Source of the DNA: Collinsella sp.
GTDB taxonomy: Bacteria; Actinomycetota; Coriobacteriia; Coriobacteriales; Coriobacteriaceae
Length of the DNA: 45,716 nucleotides
Direction of reading: 5' to 3'
Assembly: GCA_019419505.1 (NCBI GenBank)
Contig: DXZS01000013.1
Coordinates: 1 to 45,716 of the forward strand
The notes under the pieces: generated by a model
Told to the model about the DNA's origin: nothing
Database searches by the model: none
Seen by the model: the letters and a program-made list of their open reading frames with translations, nothing else
Shown here: positions 25,121-32,444 of the stretch, piece by piece
How positions within the stretch are numbered: the first letter of the stretch is position 1
How the letters are laid out: every line of letters starts with the position of its first letter
Made by a program: the position numbers and the translations under genes

Positions 25121-26041
25121 GTGGCAACTCAGAAATTCACCGGCGTTATCCCTCCCGTCGTTGTTCCCGATACCGAAGATCACCAGCTCGACGTTGCCTC
25201 CTTTGAGCGCAGCATCAACCGCATGATCGACGCCGGCGTCGATGGCCTGTTCTTCTTGGGATCCTCGGGCGAGGTCGTCTTCTCCACCGACGAGCGCCGT
25301 CGCCAGATTATCGCCGAGGCCGTTCGTATCGTCGACCACCGTGTGCCTGTTCTGGTCGGCATCATCGATACCGAGACCGAGCGCATGATCGAGCACGGCA
25401 AGGTCGCCCAGGAGCTGGGCGCCGATGCCCTCGTCGCCACCTGCCCGTTCTATGCCCTGCAGGGCATGACCGAGGTCGAGGAGCACTTCCGCATCCTGCA
25501 CGAGGAGCTCGGCCTGCCCATCTTTGCCTATGACATTCCCGTCTGCGTTCACACCAAGCTCCCCTGGAAGCTCCTTGCCAAGCTCGGCGCCGAGGGCGTT
25601 CTGGCCGGCGTCAAGGATTCCTCGGGTGATGACATCTCGTTCCGCTACCTCGTTCAGGAGAACGAAAAGAACGGCCATCCGATGAGCATTCTCACCGGCC
25701 ACGAGGTTGTTGTCGACGGCGCCTACCTCGGTGGCGCCGACGGTTCCGTCCCGGGTCTCGCCAACGTTGAGCCCGAGGGCTACGTGCGTCAGTGGAAGGC
25801 CGCTCAGGCTGGTGACTGGGCTACCGTCAAGGCCGAGCAGGATCGCCTCAATGAGATTTCGCACATCTGGGATGTCACCTCGGGCGTCCAGGGCTATGCC
25901 GGTGGCGTCGGCGCCTTCAAGACCGCTATGAACCTCATGGGTATCTTCGACAGCCCGACCATGCCGCGCCCGGTGAAGGCCATGACCGGCGAGAACGTCG
26001 AGGCGATTAAGAAGGTCCTTCAGGACAACGGTCTCCTGTAA
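25121..26041 (+). CDS. nanA: N-acetylneuraminate lyase-type aldolase (DHDPS/NAL family)
   Basis: Class I aldolase expected to split N-acetylneuraminate into ManNAc and pyruvate. The 306-residue TIM barrel has the Schiff-base lysine K165 in GVKDSSGD and Y137 in FAYDIPV, the same positions as in E. coli NanA. The pyruvate-carboxylate loop reads GSSGE (47-51) rather than the GSTGE of E. coli NanA. The arginine that marks dihydrodipicolinate synthase (after the YxxP motif) is absent: the sequence reads YDIPVCVHTK. DapA is therefore unlikely. GTG at 25121 follows AAGGAG at the right spacing; the frame is open further up but has no ribosome site. The kinase and NanE downstream complete the pathway. 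An aldolase for a related keto-sugar acid remains possible. Confidence 0.82.
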   Translation: MATQKFTGVIPPVVVPDTEDHQLDVASFERSINRMIDAGVDGLFFLGSSGEVVFSTDERRRQIIAEAVRIVDHRVPVLVGIIDTETERMIEHGKVAQELGADALVATCPFYALQGMTEVEEHFRILHEELGLPIFAYDIPVCVHTKLPWKLLAKLGAEGVLAGVKDSSGDDISFRYLVQENEKNGHPMSILTGHEVVVDGAYLGGADGSVPGLANVEPEGYVRQWKAAQAGDWATVKAEQDRLNEISHIWDVTSGVQGYAGGVGAFKTAMNLMGIFDSPTMPRPVKAMTGENVEAIKKVLQDNGLL

Positions 26042-26048
26042 AGCTTCC

Positions 26049-26136
26049 CCGGGCACCCGACCTCGCCGTTCAACCGTACGGCCATGACCCATTAGGTTAA
26101 TGGCCACACGGTTTCTCGGCGATCTCGGGCGCCTGG
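26049..26136. repeat. Long imperfect palindrome between nanA and nanK
   Basis: The 88-nt segment folds into a single long hairpin. Arms of 33 bases (26053-26085 and 26100-26132) pair over most of their length with small symmetrical internal loops, extended outward by CCGGG/CCTGG-type pairs and capped by ACC/GGT at 26087-26097. It could be a processed intercistronic structure or a copy of a dispersed palindromic repeat. No T-run follows. Confidence 0.6.
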
Positions 26137-26213
26137 AAAATCTTTACCGCGCTGTGACGGCTAGCCTGACGGCGCATTTCCTGTAGTTGTTTTTATCTCC
26201 TAAGGAGAGCGAC

Positions 26214-27179
26214 ATGGAGAACAAGTACGTCTGCTCTGTCGATATCGGCGGAACTAAGATCGCGACTGCCATCATGGAGTACCCGGCTGACGGTAGTGTG
26301 CCCCATCCCGTTTTTGAGGCCGAGGTTCCTACCGAGGCCCAGGAGGGCGGCGAGGCCGTCTTCCAGCGTATCGAGGCGTCCATCAAGGCTGCTCTCGAGG
26401 CGAATCCCGATGTCGAGGTCCTTGGCGTCGGTATCGGTGCCGCCGGCGTCGTCGATCCGAAGACGGGCGCCATCGCGTATGCCAACGAGATCATGCCCGG
26501 CTGGTCCGGCGTTCAGTTGGGGCCGCGCCTGCGCGAGGACCTCGGTCTTCCCGTTGCCGTTGTAGGCGACGTGCAGGCTCATGCTCTGGGCGAGGCCCAC
26601 TGGGGCGTCGGCAAGGGCAAGTTCTCCGTCTTGTGTCTTGGCATCGGTACGGGCATCGGCGGCGCATATGTCGAGAACGGCCGCGTGATGCAGGGTTTCC
26701 ATGGTGCTGCCGGCCATATGGGCCACATCGAGTGCTCGGCTGCCGCCGGCATTCCCTGCGCCTGCGGGCGTTCCGGCCATCTGGAGTCGGTTGCTTCGGG
26801 CACTTCCATTGGTCGAATGTACGATGAGCGTTTTGGCCGCGTCGACCCCAGCCGTCCTTCGGTCGGTCGCGATGTGAACGATCTGTGCCGTGCGGGCGAC
26901 GCAAAGGCGACCGAGGTCATCCATGACGCCGGCTTTGCGCTGGGGGCCAGCTTGGGCTCGCTCGCTAACATCCTGGACCCTGAGGTCATCGTGCTTTCGG
27001 GCGGCGTGATTCACCAAGGTCCCGATTGGCGTTCGCAGACGTGGAAGGATTCGGTGCACGAGGGCTATGCCAGCCAGGCGCTCGATCCGCTTCAGGACAC
27101 GCCGATCCTCATCGGTTCTCTGGAGGGCGATGCTCCGCTCATCGGTGCCGCCGAGCATCTTCTTGCCTCGTTGAAGTAA
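26214..27179 (+). CDS. nanK: ROK family sugar kinase, probable N-acetylmannosamine kinase
   Basis: Predicted to phosphorylate ManNAc to ManNAc-6-P with ATP. The 321-residue protein has the phosphate loop DIGGTKIATAI (10-20), the catalytic aspartate D119 in VVGDVQAHALGE, the GIGTGIGGAYV block and the ROK zinc region. In that region, H171, C182 and C184 are present but the third cysteine of the ROK consensus (CxCGxxGC) is H189 (CACGRSGH). The usual NxN around the catalytic Asp is also altered (GDVQ). ROK kinases differ in sugar choice. The assignment rests on placement between the lyase and NanE genes, and glucokinase-like activity is the alternative. The ATG at 26214 follows AAGGAG. Confidence 0.82.
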   Translation: MENKYVCSVDIGGTKIATAIMEYPADGSVPHPVFEAEVPTEAQEGGEAVFQRIEASIKAALEANPDVEVLGVGIGAAGVVDPKTGAIAYANEIMPGWSGVQLGPRLREDLGLPVAVVGDVQAHALGEAHWGVGKGKFSVLCLGIGTGIGGAYVENGRVMQGFHGAAGHMGHIECSAAAGIPCACGRSGHLESVASGTSIGRMYDERFGRVDPSRPSVGRDVNDLCRAGDAKATEVIHDAGFALGASLGSLANILDPEVIVLSGGVIHQGPDWRSQTWKDSVHEGYASQALDPLQDTPILIGSLEGDAPLIGAAEHLLASLK

Positions 27180-27195
27180 AAGTATCTGCTGTAGG

Positions 27196-27226
27196 AGCCT
27201 CCCGAGACAACAGGCCTCGGGAGGCT
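27196..27226 (+). promoter_or_regulatory. Intercistronic hairpin between nanK and nanE
   Basis: A perfect 11-bp stem, AGCCTCCCGAG (27196-27206) with CTCGGGAGGCT (27216-27226), has a 9-nt loop and only GTTC behind it. It is a partial terminator or stability element inside the operon. Confidence 0.6.
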
Positions 27227-27249
27227 GTTCTAAGAAAGGTTGCAGCCTT

Positions 27250-27936
27250 ATGACCGTCGATCCTTTGATTCAATCCCTGAAGGGCAAGCTCGTCGTGAGC
27301 GTTCAGGCGTATATGGGCGAGCCGCTTCGTACGCCCGAGACCATGGCGCAAATGTCTCGCGCTTGCGAGCTCGGCGGCGCCGCCGCCATTCGCTGCCAGG
27401 GCCTTGCCGACATTGCCGCCATTAAGGGTCGCTGTGAGGTTCCCGTCATCGGCCTGTGGAAGGATGGGCACGAGGGCGTTTACATCACGCCGACGCTGCG
27501 TCACGCTCGCGCCTGCGTTGCTGCCGGTGCCGATATCGTGGCGATCGACGCCACCGATCGTCCGCGCCCCGATGGCAAGACGGTCGAGGATACTTTCCGC
27601 CCGCTGCACGAGGAGGGTGTGCTCCTGATGGCGGATTGTGCCACCATCGAGGATATTCGTCGTGCTGTTGACATGGGCTTCGACCTGGTGTCCACCACGC
27701 TGTCTCATGGTGTTGCCGCTATCGATTGCTCCATGGCCGACGGTCCCGATCTGCCGCTCCTGCGCCAGGCGACTGAGGAATTCCCCGGCCTTCCCATCAT
27801 TTGCGAGGGTCGCGTGCATACGCCCGAGGAGGCTCGCGCTGCGATCGATGCTGGCGCCTGGGCCGTTGTCGTCGGCACCGCCATCACGCACCCCACGAGT
27901 ATTACGAGTTGGTTCAAGGCTGCGCTTGAGGCGTAA
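27250..27936 (+). CDS. nanE: N-acetylmannosamine-6-phosphate 2-epimerase
   Basis: Converts ManNAc-6-P to GlcNAc-6-P, which then feeds NagA/NagB (not in this window). The 228-residue TIM barrel shows the family blocks RCQG, GLWK with catalytic K71, DATDRPRP, ADCATIED and ICEGRVHTPEEA with catalytic E186. It closes the sialic-acid operon and is the strongest single marker that the operon degrades sialic acid. AAGAAAGG lies about 11 bases before the ATG. The next gene, rapZ, begins about 100 bases downstream, and no clear terminator is visible between them. Confidence 0.95.
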   Translation: MTVDPLIQSLKGKLVVSVQAYMGEPLRTPETMAQMSRACELGGAAAIRCQGLADIAAIKGRCEVPVIGLWKDGHEGVYITPTLRHARACVAAGADIVAIDATDRPRPDGKTVEDTFRPLHEEGVLLMADCATIEDIRRAVDMGFDLVSTTLSHGVAAIDCSMADGPDLPLLRQATEEFPGLPIICEGRVHTPEEARAAIDAGAWAVVVGTAITHPTSITSWFKAALEA

Positions 27937-28037
27937 GACGGGCCTCGTATCCGCTCGGGGCGGTATACTCAATATAGGCAATTGACCGCGCGGGATCCGG
28001 GTTGCTGGGTCCCGCGCTTGTTTTCGGGAGGCAGCAC

Positions 28038-28958
28038 ATGCAAAAGGGAGATGCCATGGATGCGGCGGAGCGCTCGGAGCGCATCCCCGATATCGTCATC
28101 ATCACCGGAATGTCCGGATCGGGCCGCACGCAGGCCATGCACGTGTTCGAGGACATGGGCTATTTTTGCATCGATAACCTGCCTCCGCGTCTCATCGCCC
28201 AGCTTGCCGAGCTCGTCGGCATCAATACGGGCGTGGGCAGGCATCTCGCCGTTACCTGCGATTTGCGTAGCCAGGGACTGTTTGACGAGTTGCTCGATGC
28301 GGTCGCCGCGCTCGAAGAGCGCGAGATGAGCTGCGACATCGTGTTCCTGGAGGCTTCTGACGAGGTGCTGATTCGTCGCTACAGCGAAAATCGCCGCCGT
28401 CATCCCATTGCCAAGCCGGGGGAGACTACGGCCGATGCCATTCAGCGCGAGCGCCTTCAGCTTCAGGGCGTGCGCGACCGAGCCGATATGATTATCGACA
28501 CGAGCCGTCTGCGCACCTCTGCGCTGCGTAACAAGCTACGTATGGCATTTTCCGAGCTGTCCGACCAGCAGCTCATGGACGTCCACGTGTTCTCGTTTGG
28601 CTTTAAGCACGGCATGCCCGTCGAGGCGGACATTATGATCGACGTTCGCTTCCTGCCTAATCCGTTCTACGATCCCGAGATGCGCACGATGACCGGTCTC
28701 GATAAAAAGGTCTCCGATTTTGTTCTGGACCACCCCAAGACGCAGGAGTTTTGGAAGGCTTGGACACAGCTGCTCGATACGGTGATGCCGGGCTATATCG
28801 CGGAGGGTAAGCCGCAGCTTTCTATCGCCATCGGCTGCACGGGCGGCCAGCACCGCAGCGTTGCCATTGCCGAGGCCACGGCACGTTATTTGGAAGGCGC
28901 CCAATATCACGTGAGCATTTTCCATCGCGACCTGTCGCGCGCCAACACGAAGGCATAG
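28038..28958 (+). CDS. rapZ: RapZ/YvcJ family nucleotide-binding protein
   Basis: P-loop protein of the YvcJ/RapZ family. In E. coli RapZ controls degradation of the GlmZ sRNA; in Gram-positive bacteria the role is linked to cell-envelope and nucleotide signalling and is less clear. The 306-residue product has a Walker A with arginine in place of lysine (GMSGSGRT, 24-31), a feature also seen in other actinobacterial homologues, then DNLPP. The C-terminal domain has SFGFKHGMP, DVRFLPNPFY and IGCTGGQHRSV. Two ATG starts, 28038 and 28056, both have ribosome sites; the first was taken. It sits six bases from whiA, and the yvcK gene that usually separates them is missing. Confidence 0.93.
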   Translation: MQKGDAMDAAERSERIPDIVIITGMSGSGRTQAMHVFEDMGYFCIDNLPPRLIAQLAELVGINTGVGRHLAVTCDLRSQGLFDELLDAVAALEEREMSCDIVFLEASDEVLIRRYSENRRRHPIAKPGETTADAIQRERLQLQGVRDRADMIIDTSRLRTSALRNKLRMAFSELSDQQLMDVHVFSFGFKHGMPVEADIMIDVRFLPNPFYDPEMRTMTGLDKKVSDFVLDHPKTQEFWKAWTQLLDTVMPGYIAEGKPQLSIAIGCTGGQHRSVAIAEATARYLEGAQYHVSIFHRDLSRANTKA

Positions 28959-28964
28959 GCCTGC

Positions 28965-29894
28965 ATGTCGTTTACCGCTGAGGTGCGCGACGAGCTTGCG
29001 CGCTGCGAACCCGAATGTGAATACTGCGATTTGTCGACGCTCGCCGCCCTCACGCGCGTGAGTGGTACGCTCTCGCTTACCGGCTCTGGGCGGTATCGTT
29101 TGACGGTTGCGACTGAGACGGGAGCCGTCGCGCGCACGATGATCACGCTGACGCATCGTATCCTTAAGCTCAAAACGGAGTTCACCGTCCGCAAATCTGT
29201 ATTGCATAAGGTTCGAAACTACCTCATCACCTTGCCTGATCAGCCAGACCTGGATAAGGCTCTGGTGCTGCTGGGTATCCTCGACCGTAGGGGAGGACTT
29301 GTCGCCGGCGTACCCCGACATATCGTTGCCCGTCCTTGCTGTAGACTTGCCTATATCCGCGGCGCGCTCATCGCGGGCGGCTTCGTGGCCGATCCACGAG
29401 GCGATTTTCATTTGGAGATCGCGGTGCAGGGCGAGCAATATGCCAAGGGGCTTTGCGATCTGTTGGAGCAGATTGGGGTCCATGCTCGTGTTAATGCACG
29501 GCGGGGGTCATATGCCGTGTACATTAAGAGCGCCGAGGAAATCGAGCATCTATTAAAGCTCATTGGTGCCAAGCGCAGCGTTGCCGAGATTGAGGAGGCG
29601 CGCGCGGTCAAGTTGGTTAAGAACGATGTGAACCGTCGCGTGAACGCCGAGCTCGCCAACCAGACCAGAAGTGCCGGCGCTGCCCAACATCAGCTTGCGC
29701 TTATCGATGAGCTCGAGCAACGTGGCCTTCGCGATGCGCTTCCGGATGCCTTGGCGGTCTTTTGCGACCTGCGCGAGCGCTATCCCGATCTGTCGCTGCG
29801 TGATTTAGGGGAGATGGCTGACCCTCCCTTGTCGAAGTCTGCCCTCTACCATCGTGTTTTACGGCTTGAAAAGCTCATTGAAGCAAACAGGTAG
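28965..29894 (+). CDS. whiA: WhiA DNA-binding regulator
   Basis: DNA-binding protein with an N-terminal degenerate LAGLIDADG homing-endonuclease fold and a C-terminal helix-turn-helix. It controls sporulation septation in Streptomyces and influences cell division in other Gram-positives. The 309-residue protein begins SFTAEVRDELAR, contains the family block CCRLAYIRGALIAGGFVADP and the NxxNRRVNAELAN linker. It ends in the HTH region LSLRDLGEMADPPLSKSALYHR. Together with rapZ and the downstream gap block it marks a conserved Gram-positive gene neighbourhood. No sporulation genes appear nearby. Confidence 0.95.
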   Translation: MSFTAEVRDELARCEPECEYCDLSTLAALTRVSGTLSLTGSGRYRLTVATETGAVARTMITLTHRILKLKTEFTVRKSVLHKVRNYLITLPDQPDLDKALVLLGILDRRGGLVAGVPRHIVARPCCRLAYIRGALIAGGFVADPRGDFHLEIAVQGEQYAKGLCDLLEQIGVHARVNARRGSYAVYIKSAEEIEHLLKLIGAKRSVAEIEEARAVKLVKNDVNRRVNAELANQTRSAGAAQHQLALIDELEQRGLRDALPDALAVFCDLRERYPDLSLRDLGEMADPPLSKSALYHRVLRLEKLIEANR

Positions 29895-29944
29895 GTTAAA
29901 GTATCGACTTATATACGGATTTAGCTGCTATTTTATTCTTTAAA

Positions 29945-30014
29945 GCGTTTTAACGCAAATTTGATTTTCAATTTCGAGCATTCTCGTGAAATTCAAGTCA
30001 AAAAAAAGGTATAT
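29945..30014 (+). promoter_or_regulatory. AT-rich control region upstream of gap
   Basis: The interval 29895-30087 has no gene. It holds GCGTT-TT-AACGC at 29945-29956, an AATTTC-N12-GAAATT dyad at about 29970-29993, and a -10-like TATATT at 30009-30014 with no good -35. The AT-rich composition contrasts with the surrounding genes. The first dyad contains the CGTTTTAACG motif related to that of the sialic-acid promoter. Confidence 0.45.
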
Positions 30015-30087
30015 TAGGCGAGTGGTTAGTTTGTGGGCCTCAACGGCAGGCGCTGTAGCTTGCGGGGGCCTTACGAAAGGAGACACA

Positions 30088-31113
30088 ATGGCAGTAAAGG
30101 TTGCTATTAACGGCTTCGGTCGCATCGGTCGTCTGGCTTTCCGTCAGATGTTCGGTCATGAGGGCTCCGAGATCGTCGCTATCAACGACCTCACCTCTCC
30201 CGATATGCTCGCTTACCTGCTGAAGTACGACTCCACGCAGGGCAACTATGCTCGCGATCACGAGGTCGTTGCTGGCGAGGATTCCATCACCGTTGACGGC
30301 AAGGAGATCAAGATCTACAAGGAGGCCGACGCCAACAACCTGCCTTGGGGCGACCTCGACGTCGACGTCGTTCTCGAGTGCACCGGCTTCTACACCAGCA
30401 AGGCTAAGGCCCAGGCCCACATCAACGCTGGCGCCAAGAAGGTTGTCATTTCCGCTCCGGCCGGCAGCGATCTGCCCACCATCGTGTACAACGTCAACCA
30501 TGAGACGCTGACCGCTGAGGACAACATCATCTCCGCTGCTTCCTGCACCACCAACTGCCTCGCCCCGATGGCCAAGGGTCTCAACGACTTCGCTCCCATC
30601 GTGTCCGGCATCATGACCACCATTCACGCCTGGACTGGCGACCAGATGCCGCTCGACGGCCCGCAGCGCAAGGGCAACAAGCGTCGTAGCCGCGCCTGCG
30701 CCGTCAACATCGTCCCCAACACCACCGGTGCTGCCAAGGCTATCGGCCTGGTTCTCCCCGAGCTCAACGGTAAGCTCATCGGTGCCGCCCAGCGCGTCCC
30801 GACGCCGACCGGCTCCATCACCAACCTCTACGCTGTCGTTGACAAGAAGGTCACCGTCGACGAGGTCAACGCTGCTATGAAGGCCTACGCTGCCACCATC
30901 TCCGAGACCTTCGGTTACAACGAGGACGACATCGTCTCCACCGATATCATCGGCGAGACCCACGGCTCCATCTTCGACGCCACTCAGACCATGTGCTCTG
31001 ACCTCGGCAACGGCCAGACCCTCGTTCAGGTCACCTCTTGGTACGACAACGAGAACTCCTACACCTCTCAGATGGTCCGCACCATCAAGTACTTCGAGAA
31101 GTTCGTTGCTTAA
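30088..31113 (+). CDS. gap: Glyceraldehyde-3-phosphate dehydrogenase, type I
   Basis: Glycolytic enzyme that oxidises glyceraldehyde-3-phosphate to 1,3-bisphosphoglycerate using NAD. The 341-residue protein has the NAD fold NGFGRIGRLAFRQ, an acidic D34 in AINDLT that favours NAD over NADP, and the catalytic C153 in SAASCTTNCLAP. A C-terminal SWYDNENSYTSQMV block matches the family. The ATG at 30088 follows AAAGGAG. Codon use is extremely biased toward C-ending codons, a sign of very high expression. The gene has its own strong terminator, so it can be expressed apart from pgk-tpiA-gpmI. Confidence 0.98.
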   Translation: MAVKVAINGFGRIGRLAFRQMFGHEGSEIVAINDLTSPDMLAYLLKYDSTQGNYARDHEVVAGEDSITVDGKEIKIYKEADANNLPWGDLDVDVVLECTGFYTSKAKAQAHINAGAKKVVISAPAGSDLPTIVYNVNHETLTAEDNIISAASCTTNCLAPMAKGLNDFAPIVSGIMTTIHAWTGDQMPLDGPQRKGNKRRSRACAVNIVPNTTGAAKAIGLVLPELNGKLIGAAQRVPTPTGSITNLYAVVDKKVTVDEVNAAMKAYAATISETFGYNEDDIVSTDIIGETHGSIFDATQTMCSDLGNGQTLVQVTSWYDNENSYTSQMVRTIKYFEKFVA

Positions 31114-31150
31114 TTTAGCTTTTAGCGAATAGCTCGTTGAGCGTCTAAAG

Positions 31151-31198
31151 AAGGGCGCGGCCTTATAGGGCTTACACCCTAGGGTCGCGCCCTTTTTA
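31151..31198 (+). terminator. Terminator after gap
   Basis: AAGGGCGCG (31151-31159) pairs with CGCGCCCTT (31186-31194), with extra internal pairing between TAGGG and CCCTA, and is followed by a T-run. Confidence 0.85.
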
Positions 31199-31253
31199 TA
31201 AGAAATCGTCTGCCGTAATGGGAGGCAGACACGTACGAAAGGTAGAAGCAAAC

Positions 31254-32444
31254 ATGGCCTTTACCAAGAAGACCGTCCGCGACATCGATGTCGACGGCAA
31301 GCGCGTTCTCGTCCGCGTTGACTTTAACGTGCCTATCAAGGATGGCGTCGTTGGCGACACCACCCGTATCAAGGCTGCCCTGCCCACCATCAACTATCTC
31401 GTTGAGCACAATGCTCGCGTCATCCTCATGAGCCACCTCGGCCGTCCCGATGGCACCGGCTTCCAGCCCGAGCTGTCCCTCGAGCCCGTCGCCAAGAAGC
31501 TCGCCGAGCTCTCTGGTCTCGACGTCGCCTTTGTCGCCGACACTTACGGCGAGAAGGCTGCCGAGGCTGTCGCTGCCGTCGAGCCGGGCAAGGTTCTCGT
31601 TCTCGAGAACGTCCGCTTCGATAAGCGTGAGAAGAAGAACGATCCCGAGATCGCCAAGAAGCTCGCTTCCTATGGTGACGTCTTCGTTCTCGATGCCTTC
31701 GGCACCGCTCACCGCGCCCAGGGTTCCGTCGTGGGCCCCGCCGCTTACCTGCCCGCAGTCGCTGGCTTCCTGCTCGAGAAGGAGGTCGACACGCTGACCG
31801 GCATCTTCGCCGAGCCCGAGCGTCCCTTCGTCGCTATCGTCGGCGGTTCCAAGGTTTCCTCCAAGATCGGTGTTCTCGATCACCTCATCGACTCTGCTGA
31901 TACCCTGATCATCGGTGGCGGCATGGCCTACACCTTCTTCCTGGCTCAGGGCCTGTCCGTTGGTCAGTCCCTCAAGGAAGAGGACTGGGTCGAGCGCGCT
32001 GGCGAGATGCTCAAGAAGGCCGAGGAGAAGGGCGTCAAGATCCTGCTCCCCATCGACAACCGTGTTGCCGATCACTTTGGCGAGGACGCTGTCCCCGAGG
32101 TTGTCGCTTCCGACGCTATCCCCGACGATCGTGAGGGTATGGACATCGGCCCCAAGACCGAGGAACTCTACGCCGAGGCCGTCAAGGGCGCCAAGACCGT
32201 GTTCTGGAATGGCCCCATGGGCGTCTTCGAGTTCGATAACTTCGCTCACGGCACCCAGGCTATCGCCGAGGCTGTCGCCGAGGCCGACTGCACCTCGATC
32301 ATCGGTGGTGGCGATTCCGTCGCGGCCGTCAACAAGTTTAACCTGGCCGACAAGATGAGCTGGATTTCCACCGGCGGTGGCGCTTCCATGGAGCTCGTCG
32401 AGGGTAAGGCCCTGCCCGGAGTGGAGGCGCTTCTCGATGCCTAA
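31254..32444 (+). CDS. pgk: Phosphoglycerate kinase
   Basis: Makes ATP from 1,3-bisphosphoglycerate and ADP. The 396-residue protein shows the substrate-site motifs RVDFNVP and SHLGRPDG in the N-terminal lobe, EPERPFVAIVGGSKVSSKI at the hinge, and the nucleotide site WNGPMGVFE and GGGDSVAA in the C-terminal lobe. It is the first gene of a pgk-tpiA-gpmI operon. The final 8 bases overlap tpiA (ATGCCTAA), so the two are translationally coupled. The start at 31254 follows GAAAGG; in-frame codons further upstream belong to the leader. Confidence 0.98.
   Translation: MAFTKKTVRDIDVDGKRVLVRVDFNVPIKDGVVGDTTRIKAALPTINYLVEHNARVILMSHLGRPDGTGFQPELSLEPVAKKLAELSGLDVAFVADTYGEKAAEAVAAVEPGKVLVLENVRFDKREKKNDPEIAKKLASYGDVFVLDAFGTAHRAQGSVVGPAAYLPAVAGFLLEKEVDTLTGIFAEPERPFVAIVGGSKVSSKIGVLDHLIDSADTLIIGGGMAYTFFLAQGLSVGQSLKEEDWVERAGEMLKKAEEKGVKILLPIDNRVADHFGEDAVPEVVASDAIPDDREGMDIGPKTEELYAEAVKGAKTVFWNGPMGVFEFDNFAHGTQAIAEAVAEADCTSIIGGGDSVAAVNKFNLADKMSWISTGGGASMELVEGKALPGVEALLDA

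Noticed and set aside
25121..26041. Dihydrodipicolinate synthase (DapA)
   Set aside because: The conserved arginine after the YxxP motif is missing and the operon context is sialic-acid breakdown.
30040..31251. 400-codon open frame antisense to gap
   Set aside because: A shadow of a highly biased glycolytic gene; the same explanation covers the long antisense frames over pgk, gpmI, uvrA and the transporter genes.
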